Positions 1-11,200 of a DNA stretch of 64,000 nucleotides are shown here, one piece after another. The position numbers and the translations under genes were made by a program. The notes under the pieces are model-generated. The model was not told the DNA's origin. It did no database searches and saw only the letters and a list, made by a program, of their open reading frames with translations. The DNA comes from Cladopsammia gracilis (lineage: Eukaryota; Cnidaria; Anthozoa; Scleractinia; Dendrophylliidae), in contig JAJGOT010000258.1 in the NCBI GenBank assembly GCA_022457155.1, positions 1,044,501-1,108,500 of the forward strand, read 5' to 3'. Positions within the stretch are counted from its first letter, which is position 1, and each line of letters opens with the position of its first letter.

Positions 1-2272
1 TCTTCCAAAAAAACCCAGCTTTGTGTAATGTATTTTTCGTCCATTCTTCTAGAATTGGAGAAATCCTCAGTAACAGGGTTATTAATCCCCAATGTATAAT
101 TGCAGTTTCTGTAAATTATGAAACAAAAAATCTTAGAGAACTCAATTTCTCGGAAAAATCCCATCCTGTATCATTACTCTGCAAAATTATAAAATAATTT
201 GGTCTGATAATCTGACATTTCTATGTTGTCGGTTTCACAGAGTTCCTTGAAATTTCCGCTGCTCCATATCCTATCTGCTAAGTCCAGTTTGATCCAGTTT
301 TTTCAAAGATCACACAAGACTCACACACTCTAATTTACGCAGTTTACCATTTTCGCCGAGTTTTCGTTGTATTGTGCGCATATCGACATGTATACTTTTT
401 TTTTATAAAAGTAAGAACAAATTTTACGTCTGATTTCTCACTCGATTTCTCAGTGCACTGAGCGTTGGGTATCCATCATGTCCCATGGGCACAAATTACA
501 ATTCATTTTATTCAAAGTTAAGTTTTTCGACTGGTTCGATTTACACATACGATTACAGAACATCAAATGAAAATCGACAAGGTCAGTGATGCGGTATCAC
601 AAATCTTACATTTGATATTAAAGCACTGAGAACGCGAGCAAATGAGAAGCCAGGATGGCGTTCTATGGCATGATTTTAGATACAATGCATTAAATTTGGT
701 ACAGATCCGTTCTTTATCCTTTCATATATTCAGTGTTACTGGAGGATAGTCGGGTGATCGAGAAAATTTTCTGATCATCGTAAATCAGCGCTCGTTAAAT
801 CGTTCTCTATCGCTGATAATCTTCCCCTGAATCTGCGCGAATGGGGCGACTCATGCATCCGCGCGCGGTCATGATATCCATGACTGCAGGGCTATCAATT
901 ATCAGTTATTTACAACTTCTTTCAGATTGTCACGGGCATACAGCTTACATTTAGCAACACACACAAAACAAATTCAAAAGAACAGCAAAATATACATCGC
1001 ATTTTCTTTTCAGTTTCGCTTTCGAGACGAAAATTAAAATTTCATGTGTTGTAGAGTTGTTTTCCATATCGACGTAGTAACTTTGTCATCATGCGCGCAG
1101 CGCGCGGCAGATGGTTGTTCATTGCATTTGTCAGTAATGCCACTTTTAAACAATAGAAGGCCAGCCCATTTTGCGACGTCACTTCCCGTCGTCCTTGGAA
1201 AAGGTCACTGATTTAAAAATTCGCCAAAATCACCAAAACATCGAAAAGAAGCAAGTTTAGAATAGTCGCAGTTTATTCCTTGTCGTAAATATTTCGGCAA
1301 TTGTTTTATTTTGGAAAAGCACTCGTGGCGCCAAAAGGAGATTGTCTGTGGTAAACGTTCTGTGACAAAAAAATGGAATGAAATGAAATAGTCAATACAT
1401 TACGCAAAGACATGCAAGGTCAGAAAATGCGCAAATAATTTAAATTATCTGATTATCGTCGGAAAATGGTCATTCTTCGATCAACAACAAGCGCGTAAAA
1501 TGTGCGCTATTTTTAGCATGTTGTACATTGATAACACCTTGCAGAGCAGCAGGTGAAATGTACTGAGCGCCGAATGGCTGCATTTCGCTTCGAGCCATGC
1601 GAAGTCAAAATTTACGAGTAGATTTGTTTTCCAAAGCATTTGCTTTGTGCGCGAAAACTCAATTTTATTATTTATCAAAACACTGTCTCGAAGAACCAAA
1701 ATAACGATAGAAAATGTAACGATAACAGGAGCTCATACCGACTATTTTAATACTGATACCACGCCACGCGTGCCGCGCGCGGGCCACAAAATTTGAGTGA
1801 ACTTTTCCCATCTGTGACAGGAGTTTAGAGCAAACAAGAAATTAAAAAAACTATTTATGCTGTTTGAACCACTTACATGCAATAAAGTAAAACAATAAGC
1901 CACCAGTAAAAAGTGTTTACTTTCGGTTTTAAGAACGCGCCAGAAATTGGGCTCAACTTAAGTGTAAAAACAGGGGGAGGGGGACTTCAACAATTACACT
2001 CTAAATTGGTTTCCTCAACCAAGAAAACGTTAAAGATATACAGAGCATGGTAAAAATATCATAGAGATGAAGTGCACTTTAAATTTCATTATGAAACAAC
2101 ACCTTTCTAGCTTTCTTTCAGAGATTACAAATCTTCAATTACACTCCCTACCCTACTGGACAGGAGTCAAAGACTGAAGTAGTCACCAGGTTTTCGTGGA
2201 AAATAAAACGGCCTGTCACATTTTGTAGGTAGTTGCTGGAGTGCAGTGCAGTGAGTAGACAAATTTATATGC
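1..2272. other. 5' flank of ATG10, no gene recognised
   Basis: I see no coding exon on either strand that I can support. The longest open frames are short, low-complexity or unlike any protein I know. The block must hold the ATG10 promoter and any untranslated first exon. CpG-containing stretches near 780-890 and 1080-1100 may be promoter-like, but this is inference only. Confidence 0.5.
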
Positions 2273-5200
2273 ATGTGGAAAACGGGTACCTTGTCTTATG
2301 AAGAATTCGAAAATGACCTACTTGACTTCATTGAAAGAGCCAAGAACATCCAGGACTCTTGGAATTTGGAGTTTGCAAAGGTACGATTTAACTGAACAGT
2401 CGATCGCCTTGTGGGGAAATGGCGGGCTTCAAATCATTTTGGTATAAAATTGGTATGTAAAATTGGGTTCATTTTGTGCGGCCCTCTACCGCATATTTAG
2501 TATCTGATTTTTACATATTTTGACTTGAAAATGGTGGAAATTTTAAGGGGAGTTAAAAAACAAATACTTGGTCTGCAATTAAATGCGTAATATATGGTTT
2601 CAGGAATGGACCATTTTACAGTAAATGTTGTCTTTCTCGTGTCCAGGGCCCGGTTGTTCGAAAGCAGGGTTAAAGTAGACCTAAACGAAGGTTAAATTTT
2701 TTAAATCGCGGGTTTGTTAACCTGTTGAAGTTGCGTTGTTCAAAAGCCCGAATAGAGGACCGGTTAGTTAACCTCGGAATGGATTTAAGAACCTTATTTA
2801 TCTTGTAAAAGGTGGAAACTATTAAGCATGGGAGAATTGTTGGAATTTCAATTTGACGACTTCAGCGCTAGCCTGTCATTTTTACACCATATTGCCTTGT
2901 TTAGTGACAAGTTTGGCATTCATTGGAGTCAATTTTGCTCATTCACAACCTGTCATATAGAATAAAAGTTGGCAACCAGCAAAAGTGAGCACATTAATCA
3001 TATCCCATGAATTTGTTAGAGCTCTTCAGATGTAAGTTTAGCTAGTTAGCATGAGAAAAGCATTATTAACATATGAAAGGCAGAAAGGTTTGTATCAAAG
3101 CAAGGTCACCTCCGACCTCACTTCCACTCAAAGACAAGGTCACCAAGCACACAACTGTAAAATGGACTATTGGGCTGTACATTTATCATAAGGCCTGGCG
3201 CACGGTACTGGTGACCACAGCCGTAACACCATGCATTTGCTCGAAATCGTATTTTCAATTCGTGCTTAATATTCGTGCATAAGCACGGATGGAAATCGAA
3301 AGGCACATTTTAGGCACCATTATTGCACGATTAATGTTCACGTGTGGGTTTAAAGAATGGGTCGCATTCTTAAAAAAAAAACATATAAAATCAAGTTATC
3401 TCGTAACTTATTCCAATATCATAAAAGGGCACTGTTCCCCCAAAATAGCAAAATTTTGCTCAGCTTATTTCCACAAAATATACAACTTAGTTGGATAAAA
3501 AGATTCTATATAGCAAAACAAAAGTAGTAGTTTGGAGATAAAGTGCAGGATTTCAAGGATTGAAGTGGATTACAGTTCATGGAATTTGATTTATTTTTAT
3601 TAACAGGGGGTCAAGAAATCAAACTTGCCATTCTTGTGTAATTTTGACTTTTCTAGCCGTTATTTTGTCTGTTTAGTTCATATTTCTTTTCTTATAAATA
3701 ATCCGCGGACTATTTAAGCTGCGAACTGACCCGTTTATACAAGCGCAGCTACATAAGATGCGAACTGCTCGTATAAATGGGTTCGCGGCTTTTTAATCTG
3801 TGGACTATTTCCAGCCTCAATTCCGCGCTGGTTGTCATGACTATATAGTGTGTGATGGCGTGTAGACTTCCAGTCCAAAATGGCATGGGTAAGCAAAAAA
3901 ACAAAGTGCTTGGCTTTGTTGCGGAAAAAAAAAATTCAAGTTGCCATTTGCAATGAAAGTGCATCTGGCTAAAAAAAATCATGAAAATTTCAAAGAAAAA
4001 ATATCCAGCTCCTCCGTAAGTTTCGTCTCTTTGCAAATTTGTAAGAGTTTGGCTTCTCTTCGGAACAAGACCACGTATTCCTGGGAGATTTCTTCTTACT
4101 TTCAGACTTTTCCACAGCAGAACTAGTCGCAGAGTGCTGTGCTCACGCGAGCATGACGTGAGCATAAGCAAACCTCATGCCTGTGCAGTGAGTGTTCGCG
4201 GCTTAATAAGCCGTGGGTTATTTAAGCCGCGCTCAAAACCCGCGGCTTAAATAGTCTGCGGACTATTTAATCTGCGGACTATTAAGCCGCGAACAGAGCA
4301 TGTCCCATACTCTCGACCAGATTCCAGTGGACAAAACCTGGAGTCCAACGGAGTCTAGTCGAAAAATGAAACCGGAAGTACAGTCACCCTCATCCAACAT
4401 GAGTAGAATTTTGCTAAGTCTCTCACAAATAGAAAATGTACTTTTCCATCGGAATCTAATTGTTTCCAATGGATCTGATGGACTCCATCGGAACGACTTT
4501 CTACACCCTCATCCAACATGAGTAGAATTTTGCTAAGTCTCTCACAAATAGAAAATGTACTTTTCCATCGGAATGTAATCGTTTCTAATGGATCCGATGG
4601 ACTCCATCGGAACGACTTTCGACCCTCTCATCCACTTGACTTCCGGTTTTCCGATTGAAAACACGGGGATACGACTGGATTCCAGTAAACAGTACCACTA
4701 GACTTCCGGTTTTCCGATGGAAAGCAAGGGGATACCACTGGATTCCAGTCGACAGTATTGGACAACCCTCGCGAACAGTCCATTTGTACCATTTATATGG
4801 GTCAGTTCGAGGCTTAATAGTCTGCGGATTATTTATCTGTGGACTATTTTCTCCAAGTTTCTCTCATATAAACAGCCCTATTGTCTCTCTCTATACCCAG
4901 GTGTATAAATGGGTATGGCGACAATGCTGGGGATAACCGCTGTGATGGACTAGCATCCCATCCCTCATCCGGGTGGGGGGAGGGGGGAGTAGTGATACTC
5001 TCAGTGACATCATGCTTCTGACACTGGGTTATGCTCCAGCAGTTGTGAGCCACTAGTCTCCTGAAGACTTTACCTTTAAGGCTTATATAACCATAAATAT
5101 CTAGCATAGTCTTTTAATTTGCAGAGTTTAATGTGAGATGCATTTATTTTTATCTCTGTCGTGTAAAAGGGAAAATCAAAAGCGAAATACCTAATCAAAT

Positions 5201-8200
5201 ATCAAGTTAAAGAAGCAGTAAGCTGCGATGAAGGAAGTGATGATGAGAGCGAGAAAGCCTCTACAGTGGAGACAAGTTGGGGAGTGGAGGAACATGATGT
5301 GAGATTTTATTTGTTTTAATGTTTGGGTTATGAATTAACTAAAGGTAAATACAGGTAAACCTACGGTATCAACACTGAATATCACCTACAGGAACCAAAA
5401 AATGTAACATAAATTAAAGAGCTTAGTTGTGTTTGATACAGAGCCCACTATAAAATATCCTAATAATTAGTGTTTTAACTGTAATTACATTTCAATAAAT
5501 TAATACTGTTATGTTCTAAGTGACTACTCACTCAAGCACATGGTGAATAACAACTTTTATTGATGTCCCGGATCAAGGTCATGTGACTATTGCGTTACAT
5601 AACATCTCCCTTCCAAAGTAAGAGATCTCTAGCTCATGAAAGTAAAAAACTCAAGTATGAATCAAGAAATGAAATCTTAACGTTCTTATTAAAGTTCTGT
5701 AGTTCACAAAGTTCAATAAGCCTAGGAACCTTATATACAACTGTAGCACATAACAGAGTCTCTTATTGAACGAAGTCTTTCAGAAGAGTGTTGGGTTTAA
5801 CAATACGTCCGGACCGGGTACGGGTAACAGGACTGCTTGTGGTCGGCATCACAGGATCAACAGGACTGGGCATGGCAGGGCTCTGTTTAGGTGAAGACTG
5901 ACTGCTGGAGCCATCATCTTGGCTAGCACTGTAGTTTGTGGCGAGATCGGTTGACTCGGCAGGACCGGCATTTTGCAGGTTTGGCTTGACTGGGTTGGAC
6001 TGAATGGTATCACGCAGGTGGACTCGGTTCCAACGATATTTGCGGCCATTGATTTCAACTATGTAGCTGCGCGGGGCTACACTGTCTACAACAATTCCAG
6101 TTTTCCAATCACTGTGTGGCTGCTGGGGGTGAGCTTTAGCTCGTACTGGCTGTCCAACGACCAGAGGTGGTAGCGGTTTAGCCCTGGTATCATGGTAATG
6201 TTTGGCGACTTGGCGTTTGTGTACCACCTGAGCAGGAACGGCGGGCTGGACTTCAGGTTTGTACATGGACTCTTTACAAGGCAGGAACGATCTTGTTCTT
6301 CTGGACATGAGGCGTTGAACTGGAGAGCTGCCTTGAGATGGTGTAGGTGCGTTCCTCCACTCTAAGATAGCTTTCCACACATCTGCTCTTTCTTTGTTAG
6401 CTTTAGTGATGATAGATTTCATAATCTTCACTGCTGACTCAGCCTTTCCATTTGATTTCGGGTAATGAGGGCTGGACGTGAGATGTTGGAAGTCCCAGGC
6501 TTCTGCAAACTGGCGGAATTCTGCGGATGCATAGTTGGGACCATTGTCGGAGATCAGGGTGACTGGAACTCCATGGATAGCAAACACTTGCTTCAGCTGC
6601 TCAATTAAGGTGGACGTGGTTAAGGTATCCAGCTTCTTTATCTCAATGTAGTCTGAGTAGAGGTCGACAATGACTAGATAATGCTGGTTGTCGCACTCGA
6701 GACAGTCACTAGTGACAATTTGCCAGGGTAAGGTTGGGACTGGATAGGTCATCAACGGTTCTTTGGGGAGAGCTGGTTTGCTTTGTTGGCAAGTGTCACA
6801 CTTTTGAACTGCTTCCGTCAAGTCTGCGGTCATTCTTGGCCAATACATGATGTCTCTTGCAGTGCTAATTGTGTACTGGATTCCAAGGTGAGAGCGATGG
6901 GCTCGAGCTGTCATTTCAGTTCTCAATGAGTGAGGGACAATAATTCTTGTTCCACGAAAGACTAGACCATTTTGCATGGACAGTTCATCCCTGTATGGCC
7001 AGTACTCGCGTACGCAGAGTGGGGTCTGCAGTTTGTCATTTGGCCAACCAGTCGAAATCAATGTCATCAGTGTTTGCAGTGATGCATCTTTCCTGGTTTC
7101 TTGGCGTATCTGCTCTAGACGCTGGTCTGTGACGAAGACTGCTTCTTCCACATTTGTTTCTTCTAGTTCCTGTCGGAACACTTCTTCTTCTTTCACTTGG
7201 AAGATCAGGTAGTCAGGGGTATCTGCTTGACTGCGACGCAAGGGGAGTGCGGCTCGGGACAGCGTGTCGCTAATAAACATCTGAGGTCCAGGCTTGTAGA
7301 CCACTTTCAAAGGGTACTTCTGCAGTCGAAGACGCATTCGTTGAAGGCGCTTGGGGCTTGTCAAGATTGGCTTTGTGAAGATAGTCATCAGCGGCTTGTG
7401 GTCTGATAGCACTTGTACGATGTCTTTGCCCAGGATGTAGTGCTCGAACCTCTCGGCTGCAAAGACTATGGCAAGGCATTCTTTTTCGATCTGGGCATAG
7501 TTGCGTTCAGTTTGTGTTAGTGCTCGGGAAGCATAAGCTATCGGACATCCATCTTGGGTGAGGACCGCGCCTAGGCCAACATCAGAGCTGTCGCATTCAA
7601 TTGTAACTTCTTTGCTGACATCAAAATAACGAAGGACAGGTGCCTGGGTGATCAGCTCCTTGATTCTTGAGAAGGCACTTTCATGTTGAGGTAGCCAATC
7701 GAAGACGGCCTGGCTGTCTGTTAGACGGCGGAGGGGTTCACAGACAGTGCTGAGCTGTGGCAGGAACTTGGAGAGGTAAGTGACTACTCCAATAAGGCGT
7801 TGAACTCCTTGTACGTCTGTAGGGCGTGGCATTTCACGGATGGCTGCGATCTTTTCGGGATCGGCTTGGAGGCCATCAGCTCCTAGAATGTGACCCATGT
7901 AAACTACTTTGCTAAGCTTGAAGCGTAGTTTCTTCTTGTTGAGTTTTAATCCTCGCTCTCTGCATCGGTCTAGGAGTGCTTTAAATGCCAGGTCATGTGA
8001 AGTGGTCGCTTCTTCTATGGAATCACCGGATCCAAAGATAACAATGTCATCATGAATGACGGCAATGTTCTCAAGGCCTTCGAGACATTCATCAAGGCGC
8101 CTTTGAAACTCCTCGGGTGCAGACTTAATTCCGAAGGGCATTCGCAACCATCTGTATCTGCCGAAGGGGGTCCAAAATGTCGTCAAGTAGCTAGAGGGTT

Positions 8201-11200
8201 CGTCTAGGACGACCTGCAGGAATCCATCCTTAGCATCAACAACAGAAAAGACCTTGGCTTTGGTAAGCTTGGGTGCGATATCTTCCACTGTGGGGGTGGG
8301 GTAATGATTTCTGATGATGCCTTTGTTGAGGTGAAGAGGGTCGAGACACAACCTGAGTTTGTTGGGCTTTCTCACAACAACCATGTTACTGATCCAAGGG
8401 GTAGGCTTTGTTACCTTGGCGATAACACCCATGGTCTCAAGTTCGTCGATCTTGCGCTTGAGCTCATCTTTAACTGGAATTGGTACACGCCTTGGGTTTT
8501 CTTGCACTGCTTTGGCATTTGGATCCATATCAATTTTGTAGGTGCCAGGTAACTTTCCGAGACCGGAGAATACGTCATGGTATTCGCGGAGGACTTGCTC
8601 TTGATTAAGCGGCGTGTCACTGCTGAGGTTCACTTGCATGAGACTCTCTTCATTGAAGTGAATAAGCTTCAAAGCTTCAGAGGCTTTTCCTGAGAGTAGT
8701 GATGTGGATGCGTGCTCAACAATCTCGAAGTGGATTTTCTTGGTTAAGCCATTGATTGTGCAGTAAAGTTTTGTACGGCCTATTGGGTGTATCACTGATT
8801 GATCATACAGCTTGAGTGTGGCATCAGACTGTTCAGGTGTTGCACTGGTGATTCTCTTGTAGTCTTCAAGCGTTAGGGTACTACACGAGGCTCCGGTGTC
8901 CACTTGAAACTTGGTTAGGATGGGTTTTTCTTTCTTGTTGGCAGACACAAGTATTGAAGTGATGTACTGTTTCTTGCCTTTATTTGAAGCGTTGAACCCG
9001 AAGATGCTTTCGTCACTGCTTAGCTCTTCAGGAGTCGTTTCTGGCTGTAACTGATGTACTCGCTGGGGAGGTTTTTTGGACTTCTTTCCCGTAGGCTTGG
9101 ACTTTTTGTCGCCTTGGCTGAAAGTTGACTTACAGACTTTGGCTAGGTGATTTTTCTTGTTGCATTTCGCGCAGGTTTTACCGTAGGCTGGACAGTTTCC
9201 GGCTGCATGAATGTTACCACAATATTTGCACGGGCGCGCTTGGCGAGAACTCCCATGTGGATCCTCGCGTGGACCACGTTTCTTCTCTTCGCGGGCGAAG
9301 TGAGTAGTGTCAGACTGCTCCATTTTGTGTCGCTGAGTAGCTGCCATTTCGCTCCTTCGACAGATGTCAATGGCTTTCTGCAGGGTAAGTGTAGATTCTC
9401 GAAGAAGGCGTTCGCGGTGTCCGTGGTCTCGTAAACCAGTGACAATACGATCGCGGAGCATTTGGTCCTCAAAGGTACCGAACTCACAAGTGGCGGCGAG
9501 TTTGCGAAGTGCTGTTAGGAACTGATCGAAGGTCTCTTCGGCTTTCTGGGAGCGAGAATTAAACACGTAGCGTTCGTAGATCGTGTTTCGCTTAGGCACA
9601 AAGTAATCGTTGAGCTTTGCGAGAATGACATCGGCGTCTTTCCTTTCATCTGCTGTCATGGGAAGGTTTCTGCAGACATGGAGACATTCCTTGCCCATAA
9701 CCGATAACAACGTAGCGGCGATGATTTCTTTATCATTTTTCGGCCAGTTTTGTGGCGGTAGCGTAATTCGTCCAACTATCTTTGAAGAACTCCCAATTAT
9801 AGACTAAATCTCCTGTCATATCCATCTTGGACGGCGGAGGAATCATGAACTTCGACATGTTTGCTTCGTTTACGTGTGGTTCGGTGAGCGGGTCAAACTT
9901 CGGCTGAACGGTGAGCGTGCGTTGAACAAGATCTTCACAGCCTACTTGTGCGATATCTTTAGCATTTGTCTTTGTTTTTTCAGCGCCTTTAGTGCCGGCT
10001 TGAGCGTTGTACGGCTGAAAATCCCGCTTCAAAACACCATGTTATGTTCTAAGCGACTACTCACTCAAGCACATGGTGAATAACAACTTTTATTGATGTC
10101 CCGGATCAAGGTCATGTGACTATTGCGTTACATAACAAATACCATCTGTTTCTAGGGGTAAAATTGCCCCAAAATATCATATCAAACTTTGAACATTTTC
10201 CCACTTTTTATGGTTTCTGATCAGTCCTTAAAAAATAAACACTGTCTATGGCTCAGTTTCCTATAGATAACGGTAAAGGATGCGCCCTATTTAAGCAATG
10301 TGCCAGTGACTTGAAATGGCAAAATCAAAGAACTTTTCCAAACAGTTTCTTGTTGAGTTGTCTAGTGTAATAGCTAAAAATATGTCCACACTGTAATTCT
10401 TAATGCTTTTAGCCCAGCTCAACTGTAAAAGGACCTACAAAGGTCTTCCTTCCCTTTTTTTTCTTGTTGATAATTTCTGCATTTCCCTTCAGTTATTGTA
10501 TTTCATTGTTGCAAATTCAAGAAAGCTATCTGCCATATGATTGTTTCTGATCAGCAAGACAAAGCTATCTCCATTGCCACGGCAACCGTAATTTCTACAT
10601 GAAGACATTTCAAATTGGCCTGAAACATGTACTGCTTGTCTTTAATAGCCAATCATTGTGACAGTGCCGTACCATGAGCACTGTAACAAACTTTTTCACA
10701 AGTTTCCCTGATATCAGCACCCTATAATAATTTTCGTAACTGTGGTTCAGGGTTGTCATAAAGTTTCGAAGTAGCCGACTGTATTGTTGGAGTAGGCGAC
10801 CCAGGTTGGGGAAAAGACCATCTCTTCTAAAGAACAGCCCAGCTGAGTAGCCGGCCAAGATAACAAAGAAGGTGGCGATTTTCGCCGACAGCCGGCTACT
10901 TTTGACAACCCTGGTGGTTATGTGTGAAACAATAATTACAAAGTGAATAAAATCCTTACACTCCTGTGATAAACATGAAGCGACAAGATTACATCATGTT
11001 CAACTTTGTGATAAGGCAAACACGTCAATTGAATTTGCGCTCTCTGATTGGCTAACTTATAAAAAAGTTTGTTGTGTGCTCACGGTGAGGTGCATTGCAC
11101 TGTAAATTGTTTAATGAGCATCTGGTACATTGTATAATATTTTTTAGTTCAAAGTGCCAACTGGGAAAGTATTTTTTTGTTATAATGAACCTAACTTTTT

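Larger units (their letters stand above)
5507..10137 (-). mobile_element. Ty3/gypsy LTR retrotransposon, near-complete, antisense in ATG10 intron 2
   Basis: Both 98-bp LTRs begin TG and end CA and differ at one base, so the insertion is recent. The 5-bp target duplication AATAC lies at 5502-5506 and 10138-10142. In the coding (minus) sense, the 5' LTR is at 10137-10040 and is followed at once by TGG, as expected for a tRNA primer-binding site. A purine tract, GGAAGGGAGA (5614-5605), precedes the 3' LTR. Inside are a gag start and a long gag-pol frame with protease, reverse transcriptase, RNase H and integrase. The LTRs are far shorter than is usual for gypsy elements and carry AATAAA in the coding sense. 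A one-base frame break in gag (near 9735) may make this copy non-autonomous, unless it is a sequence error. Confidence 0.95.
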
